From Maratus speciosus (Eukaryota > Arthropoda > Arachnida > Araneae > Salticidae): a DNA stretch of 64,000 bases. This document shows positions 1 to 10,412 of the stretch, in pieces (position 1 is the stretch's first letter; each line of letters starts with the position of its first letter). The translations under genes and the position numbers were made by a program. Below the pieces are notes generated by a model that saw nothing but the letters and a program-made list of their open reading frames with translations, was not told the DNA's origin and ran no database searches. The stretch lies in contig OZ010793.1 in the NCBI GenBank assembly GCA_963932465.1, positions 256,877,333-256,941,332 of the forward strand, read 5' to 3'.

Positions 1-327
1 TATTTCGGGGAGGTGGGGAGATCTGAGGCCTATAAAATGTAGTTTCAGAGGATTGACAGTTTTACCTCTTTAGGTTCCCCTGCCCAGACAACATACCATA
101 CCCAATTCAGTTGGCAAGGATATATCAACAGTTTACGTTTGCATATATAACAGAGATGTAGCAAAGATTATTTTCAAGGAGTATATTCCTTGACTTTATT
201 CGGGGGATTAAATTTTGCTTTATTAAAAGTGCTAAAAATAAACATGTGCATGAATGTGACCAGTGAAAGAAAAAAATGTGAACTTTATGAATAAACTTAA
301 ATTGACGAAATTTAATTTTTCTGCAAC
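1..327. other. Unannotated AT-rich sequence
   Basis: I see no gene, terminal repeat or RNA signature here. Short open frames on the minus strand start in AT-rich sequence and show no recognisable motif. The tandem array that follows begins without a sharp edge. Confidence 0.5.
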
Positions 328-1610
328 AAAATTTTAGATTTTCCCGCACCTGATCGAAAAAATTCGCGATTTTTCCACACGTTATGAACGGAATTCGCGA
401 TTTTTCCGCGCCCAGTCAACGAAATATACGATTTTTAACTGATTGACGAAATTTTCAATTTTTTTCCCGTGGCGAATTGTCGAAATTCACAACTTTTTCT
501 CGTGATAAACTGCCGTAAATCGCGAATTTATCGTAGCCGATCGACGAAATTTGCAATTTTTTCGCACTTAATCGACAAAATCCACGATTTTTTCTCTGTC
601 CGATCAACGAAATTTGCGATTTTTTCGCGTCTGATCAACAAAATTCGCGATTTTTCCACGCCTGATCGACAGAACTCGTAATTTTTTCGTGCCCGGTCGA
701 TGAAATTCGCGATTTTTCCGCGCCCAGTCAACAAAATTAGCTATTCTTAATTAAATAAAACCCTTGCCGAAATTCGCGAATTTTTCTTGCGATAAACTGA
801 TGAAACTCGCGATTTTTCCGCAGCCGATCAACGAAATTTGCAATTTTTCAATGTCCGATCGACAAAACTCGCTATTTTTCTGCGAACCGACCGGCGAAAT
901 TTGCATATCTTAAATGACTGATGAAATTTGCAATTTCCCCTCGACAAATTGGGGGAAATTCGCGGTTTTTTCTCGCGTTAAACTGACGAATCTCGCGACA
1001 CTCTTCCGCGCTTGGTCAACGAAACACTCGACTTTTCTGCGCGCGGTCGAAAAAACCGCGGCCAATCGATCAAACTCACGATTTTTTTGTGCCTGATCAA
1101 TGAAACTCTTGATTTTACTGCACCCGATCGACGAAACTCGCGACTTTTTCGCGTCCGATCGACAAAACTCGATTTTTCCACACTCATTCAACGAAATTCG
1201 TAATTCTTAATTGACTGACGAAATTTGCAATTTTCTGGCAGCAAATTAGCAAAATTCACGACTCTTTCTCTTGATAAACTGACGAAACTCGAGATTTCCC
1301 CCTGCTCGATCAACAAAATTCGCGACTTTTTTTCGCGCGATCGACGAAACACACGTTTCTCAGCACCCGATCGATGGAATTCGAGGTATTTTTCGACTAG
1401 CGACTGACGAAATTTGCAACTCGGGAATTTCCTATATCGATACAAATGGTATCGGCCGGGGGATTAATGAAATTCGCAATTTTTAACTGACTGACGAAAT
1501 TTGCAATTGTTTTTCGCGGCAAATTGACAAAATTCACGATTTTTTCCTTCAACCTATGATCAAAAATTGCAATTTTTGCCAATAATAAATTGACGAAATT
1601 CGCGGGCCAC
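328..1610. repeat. Degenerate ~30-bp minisatellite with higher-order blocks
   Basis: About forty imperfect copies of a unit close to GATCGACGAAATTCGCGA followed by T-rich TTTTTCGCGCC run head to tail. Each unit holds a short near-palindrome around TTCGCGAA or TTGCAA. A variant block containing GACGAAATTTGCAA, then a GCAAATTGA-like stretch and then GATAAACTGACGAA recurs near 441, 749, 917, 1209 and 1486. The array therefore also has a longer spacing of very roughly 280-310 bp. All open frames inside it, on both strands, are by-products of the repeated unit and are not genes. Confidence 0.85.
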
Positions 1611-1649
1611 TTGTTAACCCATCGTGGGCCACAGGTTGTGCATACCTAC

Positions 1650-1788
1650 GCTAAAGTAATGAACGTCATGCTCATGCCTAGGGTATGCGCTATAGCTTTA
1701 TTTGAAAAACAATGGGTATACGGACCTTCTTAAAAAATTCAGAATGTATAGGCATATACCTCCGTTTACCCTCCACTACATCCCTGGT
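1650..1788. mobile_element. Relic of a hAT-type MITE
   Basis: The right edge reads TACCCTCCACTACATCCCTG and the interior carries GGGTATGCGC, GGGTATACGG and CATATACC blocks. It matches the better preserved 187-bp element at 17160-17346, which has perfect 8-bp target duplications. The left boundary is not clear here. Confidence 0.55.
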
Positions 1789-2169
1789 GTATAATCTGAA
1801 TGGGAATGAGTGGATGCAACACTCAGAATGGAATTGTATGGATATTATAAAACTTTCTTACTCACTTAAAAGTATAAAGATTTGGTGTAATGAAGGAAAA
1901 TTTTGCCCTGTACATTGCGGATAACGTGTTTTACAATAAAAAAGTTCTAAAAAAAAATAACTAGTGGTTGAAACAAAGAACGTAATTTGACTAACATTAT
2001 TGAAATAAATATTTCTTAAAGCATGAAGGAGTTTTATAAAACAGAAGAAAAGAAAGAAAGAGACATAACTTAAACATTACTTATTCTTTAAAAAAAAGAG
2101 GGAAAAGAAAAACTAGTCGGATGTGGCAATCCCAAAACTTTATTCCATCTCATACATGTTAATACTTCA

Positions 2170-2905
2170 AAATTCGTTATCACAGTGCCATAATTAAAGG
2201 ACAATCTATGCCCATCATAAGGATTCTAAAGATATGAAATTCCGTGCATTAGTTCTTGAGATATGACTATTGGTATAATCATGTAAATCCTGAAAAACGT
2301 TGCATAGCAAGCAGCATCACCTGCTAGGTAATTTACATTAAAACCTAATCACCTACAACTTCTAACTGAATCTAAACTTCGATGAAAATCCGTGCATTAG
2401 TTTTTGAGATTGAGCTATTCGCGTAATCGTAAAAAATTCTTTATAGCAACGCCGCCTATTTAGCGATTTACATCAAAAACTAATCAGGACCAATTTATAT
2501 CAGGGACTAACTGAATCTGAAGCTTGATGAAAATTCGTTCATTAGTTCTTGAGATATAGCTATTGCGGAAATTGCGAAAAATGCAGCATATCAGCGCCAC
2601 GTGTGGGGCGATGTACACTAAAAAGTAATCAGCAATAATTTATCTCAAGGAACTAACATAATCTAAAGTTTTATTAAATTCCGTTCATTAATTCTAGAGA
2701 TAGAGCGTTCACGAAATTTGTGTCACATACATACAGACAGACTCACAGACAGACATTTTTTAAAAACATATTTTTCGGGATGTCTGACCCTAAAATGTGT
2801 AAATACCTCGAAAACCGGGATTCGAAAATTTTCCCGAATACAATACTTTCTTCTTGTAAAGATAGAAGAAAATAAAAAATTTGAAATAGAAATTGCATCG
2901 TAAAA
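2170..2905 (+). mobile_element. Helentron-like (HINE-type) element: tandem units, (ACAG)n, hairpin
   Basis: Four tandem units of about 146 bp are anchored at CATTAGTTCTTGAG-like sites near 2247, 2395, 2540 and 2686. They are followed by an ACAGACAG-type tract at 2729-2754 and an imperfect terminal hairpin at 2844-2873 (TACTTTCTTCT paired with AGAAGAAAAT). Central ~150-bp repeats plus a tetranucleotide tract is the known layout of Helentron-associated interspersed elements, such as the pearl-type repeats of molluscs. The same layout in the opposite orientation is at 59489-60710. The Helentron assignment is inference, because no Rep/helicase sequence is present. Confidence 0.55.
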
Positions 2906-3710
2906 CTTTCCTTAAAATTATAAAAAATAAAATGAAATAATGATATCTAGAAACTGAAACGCACTTCTAAAGGGCATTTAAAGTACGAACAAAAAGTTTG
3001 TTAACTTACGACATGCAGCGCACCTGGTAAAAAAAAAAAGATATTAAAAGTCAATTTAAAATCAGTGAAATAAAATAAACCTTTGATATTTTATTCTAAA
3101 TATAGCACGCGAACACACGTGTCAACAAAAAATGTGTAGGGGGATATTCAAGGTAATATACAGTTGAAACATTTTACAAAACTGGGGAAAATAGTGACAG
3201 TTATGAAACTTAAATGCTATCTGAATTTGTAAATCGTTAAATACAAACAACTTACATTACAACTTACATTTCACGTTAAATACATTTACAACTTATTCAT
3301 AACAGAAATGCTAAATCTAAAATAGAAACTGTGTTGTAAAAATTTTCTAACACTTACAAAAAATATTATTATCTAAACTTTATTAAAAAAAATTTAAAGT
3401 AAATAAAATTAACAAAAAACAAAACAAAACAAAAAAACTAAAAAATGTTCAACGCCTAAACTACTTGTTAGGAGAATAAAAAAAAATCAGCAGTCAATTA
3501 AAAATTCAAAGAATAAAGATTGAGCTTTGACATTGTTTTCCTGAATAGCATGCGAACACGTATGCTGTCAACATATGTACTCCCACACATTTGTTGGTAA
3601 CAGAGTAGCACAAGGTAATACACAGTTTAAGCATTTTACACTTTGTTGAGAAATTGGAAAAAGCAGTAGCAATTACGAAATCCAAATGCTGTTTGAATAT
3701 AAAATAGAAT
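2885..3710. repeat. Degenerate direct duplication, ~440-bp spacing
   Basis: Two diverged copies lie at about 2885-3320 and 3325-3710. Shared landmarks in the same order are GAAATTGCATCGTAAAA versus GAAACTGTGTTGTAAAA, a (T)AGCACGCGAACAC versus AGCATGCGAACAC block, then AAGGTAATA(T/C)ACAG and a CATTTTACA block. No coding sequence was seen. The many A-runs are ordinary for this window. Confidence 0.55.
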
Positions 3711-3714
3711 AACG

Positions 3715-3738
3715 TTGCACAAGTGTTTAAAGGAAAAG

Positions 3739-3816
<78 letters not shown>

Positions 3817-4112
3817 ACGTTAGTAGTAGTAGTAGTAGTAGAAGTAACATTAAAATTTTGGCATAAGAGAAAAGAATTATTAGCAACTAAAATATATGAA
3901 AAGGGGAATTATTATTATATTATTGTTATTATTATTATTATTATTAGTAGTAGTAGAAGAAGAAGAAGAAGATGTGTTAAAATTTAGAAAAAGGAAAAAA
4001 ATGTTATTTATCAAAATATATGAAGACAGGGAATTATTATTAGTTGTAGTCGTAGCAAAATTTTGGCATAAGGGGCAAAATGTTATTTATCAAAATATAT
4101 GAAAAAAAAAAA
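3715..4112. repeat. Compound trinucleotide microsatellites in a ~110-150-bp unit
   Basis: An (AAT)n tract flips into (ATT)n at about 3788 and passes into (AGT)n near 3820. A second unit repeats ATT, AGT and AGA tracts at 3908-3972, and a third decayed unit is at about 4030-4060. Between them the spacer with AAAATTTTGGCATAAG and AAAATATATGAA recurs three times, so the microsatellites sit inside a tandemly repeated unit. The long isoleucine-rich reading frame here is a microsatellite artefact. Confidence 0.75.
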
Positions 4113-4431
4113 ACAGCAAATAAATGTATGTAGTAAACTTATACTTCGTATACATTTTATTAATCTTACATTATATTTCATTTAATATGTTAAACTATTT
4201 TCCAACATTAGTATATTATCCTGGAGTTTGTATTATCCTGAATTATATAAAATTAAACTGTGTTTAACGGACAAATAATTTGCAGTGTTCCTTTACACAA
4301 CAGTACTCATGGGCAATGGAAAACAAAATCAATGGAGGGGCAAAATTTTCGAGCACATGTGCCTTTAATCCGTTAAAAAGGATTTTTTTTTTCATTTAAG
4401 TATGAAGAAAATAAACATAAAATAAGCTAAG
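4113..4431. other. No recognisable feature
   Basis: This is AT-rich sequence between two repeat arrays. I saw no terminal inverted repeat, RNA motif or coding signature. Confidence 0.4.
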
Positions 4432-5990
4432 CTAAACAATTTTTGTCAGAACTTCCCGAGAAAGACAATTTTTAAGCGTATCAACATAAAAAGCAATATA
4501 GAAATTATAACAATTAAGAAATATTAAAAATATAAAAGTAAGCTTCAACTTTATATTTCGAAATGGTGAATTGAAGCAATAAATTCTTTCTTTCGTCAGG
4601 AGAGCTGTATCTCCTGACTCCTGATCCGCACGTATAAACACATGACCATAAGAAGACCCTAAACAATTTTTTTTTCAGAAATTTCCGAGAAAGACAATTT
4701 TTCAACATATCAACGTAAAAAGAAATATAGAAATATAACAAGTAAGAAATATGAAAAATACAAAAGTAAGCTTCAATTTCTTTTTCCGAAATGGAAAGTA
4801 GAGACTTCTTTCGTGAGGAGAGCTGTATCTCCCGACTCTTGATCCGCACGTATAAACATATGACCATAAGGAGACCCTAAACAATTTTTTCAGAAATTTC
4901 CGAGAAAGACAATTTTTCAACATATCAATGTAAAAAGCAATATAGAAATATAACAAGTAAGAAATATAAAAAATACAAAAGTAAGCTTCAATTTCTTTTT
5001 CCGAAATGGAAAGTAGAGACTTCTTTCGTCAGGAGAGCTGTATCTCCCGACTCCTGATCTGCACGTATAAACACATGACCATAAGAAAACCCTAAACAAT
5101 TTTTTACAGAAATTTCCGAGAAAGACAATTTTTCAACATATCAACGTAAAAAGAAATATAGAAATATAACAAGTAAGAAATATGAAAAATACAAAAGTAA
5201 GCTTCAATTTCTTTTTCCGAAATGGAAAGTAGAGACTTCTTTCGTCAGGAGATCTGTATCTCCCGACTCCTGACCCGCACGTATAAACACATGACCATAA
5301 GGAGACCCTAAACAATTTTTTTCAGAAATTTCCGAGAAAGACAATTTTTCAACATATCAACGTAAAAAGAAATATAACAAGTAAGAAATATGAAAAATAC
5401 AAAAGTAAGCTTCAATTTCTTTTTCCGAAATGGAAAATAGAGACTTCTTTCGTCAGGATAGAGCTGTATCTCCCGACTCCTGAGTCGCACATATAAACAC
5501 ATGACCATAAGAAGACCGCAAACAATTTTTTTTTTCAGAAATTTCCGAGAAAGACAATTTTTCAACATATCAACGTAAAAAGAAATATAGCATCATAACA
5601 AGTAAGAAATATGAAAAATACAAAAGTAAGCTTCAACTTCTTTTTCCAAAATGGAAAGTAGAGACAAAATATTATTTTTTTCGACAGGGTAGCTGTATCC
5701 CCTGACACCTAATCCGGACGTTTAAGGTAATTTATAAACACATGATCGTAAACAGGCCCTAAACAATTTTTGTCAGAACTTCCCGAGAAAGACAATCTTT
5801 AAGCATATCAGCATAAAAAGCAATATAGAAATATAACAGTTAAGAAATATTAAAAATACAAAAAGTAAGTTTCAACAATTTTTTTTTTTTTAACGAAATG
5901 GAGAATTGGAGCAATATATTCCTTTTTACGTCAAGTAGGCTGCATCCTCCGCCCTCCCCCCACACGGGTCATTTATAAACACATGACCTT
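4432..5990. repeat. Seven-unit ~216-bp tandem array
   Basis: Units begin at a CTAAACAATTTTT anchor at 4432, 4659, 4877, 5092, 5308, 5518 and 5759, giving spacings of about 227, 218, 215, 216, 210 and 241 bp. The central units are nearly identical and the outer two are diverged, the usual pattern for an array kept homogeneous in its middle. Each unit carries an AAGCTT site, a TTTTCCGAAATGGA segment and a CGCACGTATAAACACATGACC segment. A similar minus-strand open frame of about 60 codons, with a CYISI-type hydrophobic end, recurs in most units. It has no known domain and probably just reflects the repeat. Confidence 0.85.
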
Positions 5991-6039
5991 AAAAAGAGGA
6001 ATTAAAATTGTCTTCTTTGCGCATTCAGGGGGGGGGGGC

Positions 6040-6560
6040 AGGGCCATACAAACAAAAAAAGCTTTAGTTCATTTTGATCTTAGTGTTTAAATTTTTTAAG
6101 TCTGTATTCAAATCCAAACAAACTACTTTCTGATATGTTTTTAAAATCTTTTTGGCCACAGCGTTTGTTGTCAAACGCACAAAATTGATAGATGTTCTTA
6201 TTCGGAGACTATGTAATTGAACAGTTTTTTCCAGTTTTTAATGAAAGCAGAAGATTTTTCATAAAATGCTGCCAAATTTGGCGCTTTTAATAGAATTTCC
6301 GGTCATGACACCGTGGGAAAGAGAAAAAATTGCCTTCATAAAACAGGAATTGTTTATAACTCAAGGTTTATTTATCGAAAAATGAAAAAAACTGGTCGAT
6401 TAAAAATCCTTTCAATAGTCATGCTTGCAAACATCGTGCTTTTACGTTTAAAATTGAGCCAGAAGAACGTTTCGGGTTGTTAATAGGGAAAAAAACATTT
6501 TTTTTAGAACCACCTTAAGGGAGAAAAGGTTTGCGAAATCCCATAAATAACAGTTAATAT
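6040..6560. repeat. Dispersed repeat, interior of a hAT-like family (family H)
   Basis: Blocks such as TATTCAAATCCAAAC, TTATTC-GAGACTATGTAA, GAATTTCCGG and GAGCCAGAAGAACG occur here. They recur in the same order at 12430-12800, inside the bounded hAT-like element at 25512-26800, and at 58040-58700. It is non-coding. I call this family H for reference within this window. Confidence 0.6.
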
Positions 6561-7014
6561 TGACTATTTTCTATTGGGAACTAATGAAGCAATTTCATTT
6601 ATTTATTTATTTTCGTATTATAATTAGCTATATTTTGATTGCTTTGTTTTACTGAATAATCAACCCCAATTAATCAATGTAAATTTAAAAATAAACTAAA
6701 AATATACTAGACTTTTACATTGCGTAACTGTCGCATTTTTAAACGATCAATTTATAGTCTACTGCCAAAACTATTTCAAATATTAATAAAATCGCTTCAC
6801 TAGTGCTCGAGAAAATTATACGTTAATACCACCTTTCATGGATTTCGCAAATATTGTTACACCTTTAAATCACTTATTTACCAATTCTTTTCGAAATCGT
6901 AAGAGAAAAAGAAAATTAAATTTGAAAATGCAGGGAGAAGCAAAGGTCCTCCTCTTTTACTGGCGTATATAACTGATTTAATAATGTTTATTCACAAGTC
7001 TGAAATTAGAAATT

Positions 7015-7657
7015 TTCATGACAGGCTCGGCCCGGCCCCAGTCAAAGCTAAATTGACTTGCCTTGTTTATATTTTCGCAATTCGCGGCCTGGCCTGACCT
7101 AGCCAAGTGGGAAATAAAAGAAAGAAAAGAAAATAATCCAGGCCCGACCTGACTCAAATTCATTTTTTTTTTTTTTTTTTTTTTTTTTTAATGCTGATAA
7201 TTCTGAATTTACATATAACTATATTTTAAAGAATACCGCATACATACTTGTGCGAAACTTTTATGGCGTATTTCAGATTATATGTCTACATGCCATACGA
7301 TATAGAATTAGTATAACATCAATTATCATTTATGGACAATTATATTCAAATAGTTTCATTTAAAAAATGTTTAGAATAAAAGAAAAAGATGGTTAAACAA
7401 TCCAACTTTTATGCACCATAGTAACAATAAAAAAGTACATATTTTTTTAAATATATATATATATATATTAACGAAATCAACCAAAGTTTTGAAACCTAAG
7501 TAAATTAACCAATGTACAACAGCAATATTATTATTTAAAGAAAGCAGAAAAAAGTCTGACCCGATACTTCTTGGAAGAATTAAGTCTGTACCGTACCGGC
7601 TATGTAGAAAAAAAAAAAAAAAATGAAAGGCCGGGCTCGGTCCGATGCAGATCTCTA
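7015..7657. mobile_element. hAT-like element end with GGCCCGGCC-rich terminal region
   Basis: The sequence is GC-rich and packed with GGCCCGG and GGCCTGACC motifs at 7020-7160, then AT-rich, then ends in a GGCCGGGCTCGGTCCGATGC block and GATCTCTA at 7657. The outer edge on the opposite strand (TAGAGATCTGCATCGGACC) resembles the ends of the element at 25512-26800. The left edge and target duplication could not be fixed, so this may be a fragment. Confidence 0.5.
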
Positions 7658-7732
7658 ATTCATATAATTAATGTGGCACAAGGCCAATTTCCCTATTTTT
7701 GTTTAAGTGCGTAGTCAAAAATAGGATGCAGG

Positions 7733-7788
7733 GGGCCTCCAGAACACTTTTGTCATGGGCCCCTGCCTGCGTCGTTACGCCACTGCTG
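7733..7788. mobile_element. hAT-type terminal fragment
   Basis: The opposite strand of this short stretch starts CAGTGGCGTAACGACGCAGG and continues into a GGGGCCCATGAC block. CAGTGGCG starts are common in hAT-type termini. The other end was not found. Confidence 0.4.
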
Positions 7789-7859
7789 CGCTCTAAATAT
7801 GGAAATATAGGAAGAGAAAAAAACATATATTTACGTTAGAACGAATCTAACTATGAATA

Positions 7860-8340
7860 GTAATACTAATGCATCCCAAAAAGTGACGGTGCTTACATCC
7901 GATTTTAGCTCATTTTCAGTTCCTTTGCTTCCGAACACCTGCGAAGATTTCATCCCGTCCGGAAGCGACATCATTGTACTGCGACTCCAGAAGCACTTTG
8001 ACCGCGTGTTTGTGCGGAAATAATGTACGTCATCTTGGATGCTGGAGATGAAAACATCCTTTTCACAATTACAAAAGTACCTAGAAAAAAATCTGAGAAA
8101 AAAATCTGATGCAGACTTATATCGATAAAATTTTGAATAAAATATTCGCCGTTCCAGTCGCGTGATATTTGAACTTCAGCGCATTTCATTATTTTTTTTT
8201 TAATAATATTTCTTCTATAAACATAAAAACAAACAAACAAACACAAAAAACCTTACTTTTTGGTAGTTTAATGCAACGGAGTAATGAAGGTTCATAAATA
8301 CTTTTTATTTATTTATTTATTTATTTATTTTTTCATATTT
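7860..8340. other. No gene; simple-sequence tracts
   Basis: This unassigned stretch ends in a (TTTA)n tract at about 8305-8330. The 27-base block ending TTTAATAATATTTCTTC at about 8187-8214 is repeated immediately left of the N gap at 8466-8492. Confidence 0.45.
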
Positions 8341-8406
8341 TGTTAATTTGTTTTAAAGAATATATTTTGCTTTCATTAGTGCGTCAGTAAAAATTGCAGG
8401 TAGATG

Positions 8407-8492
8407 CAATGGCGAATCCAAGGAGGAGGTCACAGGGGTCATGACCCCTGTATTATGCATGACCCCATTATTTTTTTTAATAATATTTCTTC
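8407..8492. mobile_element. hAT-type terminal fragment running into the gap
   Basis: The sequence begins CAATGGCGAATCCAAGGAGG and continues with the perfect palindrome CAGGGGTCATGACCCCTG at 8432-8449. This resembles the CAGTGGCGGATCCAGGG type of hAT terminus with a GGGGTCA-rich subterminal region. The remainder would lie in the gap. Confidence 0.4.
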
Positions 8493-8692
8493 NNNNNNNN
8501 NNNNNNNNNNNNNNNNNNNNNNNNNNNNNNNNNNNNNNNNNNNNNNNNNNNNNNNNNNNNNNNNNNNNNNNNNNNNNNNNNNNNNNNNNNNNNNNNNNNN
8601 NNNNNNNNNNNNNNNNNNNNNNNNNNNNNNNNNNNNNNNNNNNNNNNNNNNNNNNNNNNNNNNNNNNNNNNNNNNNNNNNNNNNNNNNNNNN
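8493..8692. other. Assembly gap (200 N)
   Basis: Exactly 200 unknown bases, probably a scaffolding placeholder rather than a measured length. Reading frames that cross it are meaningless. The left edge is inside a short repeat also present 280 bp upstream. Confidence 0.98.
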
Positions 8693-9423
8693 TTGACAGT
8701 AAAAAATGCTGTATAGTTTTTCATGCAGCCAGTTGGATGTTCTCGATACATCTCCTTGTAAGAAATTTTCATTTTTCTAAATTTATGGATAAACTCATTT
8801 TATTTTATAATGCTATGAAAATTTAAGAAAATACGTATAAACAATATTTTTTCCTGGGCTACCTTTATTCAAAAAAACTCAAATATCGTGTCAAAAGTGG
8901 GTGTTACCATCCCAAAATTTAAGGTTGGCACAACTTTTAATATGTAGACGACCTATATTTATATTCATATCCGAAAAGTAGACAATTCCGAGTCGATAGG
9001 TACCTCTCTCATTCCCTCGCGACAATTTGGCCATTAAAAAAGTATGAGGTGTTCTCTCTGTCTTTTTAATTTTTATTTTTTGAAGACTGTATATTTGATT
9101 TGCTAACAGAATATTTAGAAATTTATTTTTGCTTAATCAGTTAAATATTTTTTTATCTACTTTTTTTTCTCTATAGAGTTTCAAAACTATGGCTTTTTTA
9201 ATCTTACTTTTCTTTTTTTATAAACTATTTAATTTGAATGAGACTTCATTAGAATGTAATTGTCTTATATGTAATACCTTATAACATACCTTGCGGATAT
9301 AAACTGAAAAATTCTGTACTTTAAAATGCTTGCTTAAATATGTATGCAATAGTATTTTAAAGAATTTTAATAGTAGGGTAATACTGACTTACAAATATAA
9401 GAAATTATTGTAGGAATCTAGCC
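8693..9423. other. No recognisable feature
   Basis: This is AT-rich sequence right of the assembly gap. I found no coding motif or terminal repeat. Confidence 0.4.
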
Positions 9424-9559
9424 CGGTCGGGTCTGATGTTAAAAATTTTTGCTCATCTCATGTCGAGACGGAACTTTTAGATTTTATGTCTGGTGAGGAC
9501 AGCTTTCTCAAGAACGGACTGGACCTGTGTCTGAAAATTTCGATCCATGCACACTTCTA
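9424..9559. mobile_element. hAT-type terminal fragment
   Basis: GC-richer sequence (TAGCCCGGTCGGGTCTGATG at the left) ends in CGATCCATGCACACTTCTA at 9559. On the other strand this gives TAGAAGTGTGCATGGATCG, a hAT-like TAGAAGTGTGC terminus. No partner end or 8-bp duplication was identified. Confidence 0.45.
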
Positions 9560-9765
9560 GTATATTTACAAGCAGGAACATCGCTAAGACTTTTTATTGA
9601 GGGGCGAGAGGACCTAAAATTGCCAATTCAAATTTCAGTATTTGACAACTCATTGAGAAGCAAAAATAAACAGTTCTCGACAATTGCTAACTAGTTTTAT
9701 AATTTTGCCACGTTACCACAATTAGAAAATGTAATATAGATCTTATTTGTAAAAAGCTTAATAAT

Positions 9766-10412
9766 ACAGTAGAACCTCTTTTATCCGAAACTCTCGATTA
9801 ACCGAAATCCATTTTAAAGCTTTTTTTTTTTTTAACAATCACATTCCTTGTGTGCAAAATCCCTTTTTTTTTAACTACCATATTCCTTGTGTGCAAGCGG
9901 TCCTTTCCGAACTGCGAGTACATATAAATATTTTCGATCCCCTTTCTTAGAGTTCCTTTGAATTTAACTTGAGCTCCCGTAAGACGCGGTGTGGAACGAA
10001 GAAAACGAAGAAATTAGCGATTCTGAACATTTTGAGTGTTTTGAAAAAGGTTTGGCATGTCTGAAGCTGCAGAAAGACTGTGATACTGGTGAACTAATAA
10101 GATTTAAAAACTTCGTGATAGAGCTTCAAAGCAAAGGCAATCGAAACTGCGATAAACAAAAGATTTTTTCAAACCCTTGTGATATATGTAAAAGGTACTT
10201 AATTTCAAAATTAAAATTCATGTAATTTATTCTTGTTTCTATTTTGCTATTGCTTTATTTTTATTAAGCACTTGTTACCATAATACTAAATATTGCATAT
10301 ATTTCTCCTTAAAATTGAAGCATTAAAATTGAAGCATTCTCTATTATTCGAAAATTTCGATTTTCCGAAAGAGGGTTGGCCCCAATTACTTCGGATATTC
10401 GAGGTTCTACTG
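9766..10412 (+). mobile_element. Pogo/Tigger-type deletion derivative
   Basis: The left terminus CAGTAGAACCTCTTTTATCC and the right terminus ending GGATATTCGAGGTTCTACTG are inverted repeats, flanked by TA at 9764-9765 and 10413-10414. That is the target choice and TIR style of the pogo/Tigger branch of Tc1/mariner. At 647 bp it is far shorter than an autonomous copy of roughly 2 kb or more. It keeps only a C-terminal transposase scrap. Confidence 0.85.
9989..10225 (+). pseudogene. Tigger/jerky-type transposase, C-terminal remnant
   Basis: This is a 78-codon open frame inside the 9766-10412 transposon. From about residue 10 it contains SDSEHFECFEKGLACLK, followed by a stretch with CDTGEL and RFKNFV. 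This matches the short helical tail that follows the DDE domain in Tigger/jerky-like proteins, where a Ser-His/Asp-Ser-Glu helix is followed by a helix ending in a leucine-rich LLxLxxLRxL-type stretch. The catalytic DDE region and the N-terminal CENP-B/HTH DNA-binding domains are absent. The track starts at a non-ATG codon, so there is no true start. It cannot encode a transposase. The family call comes from motif memory, not from a search. Confidence 0.6.

Noticed and set aside
328..1610. CRISPR-like repeated ~30-bp units
   Set aside because: Units are contiguous and degenerate with no unique spacers, and the genomic context is eukaryotic. It is a minisatellite.
8353..8826. Open frames of about 140 codons across 8353-8826
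   Set aside because: They run through 200 N bases and cannot be evaluated.
9989..10225. Host gene with acidic N-terminus and cysteines
   Set aside because: It lies inside a TA-flanked Tigger-type element and matches the position and style of a transposase C-terminal tail.
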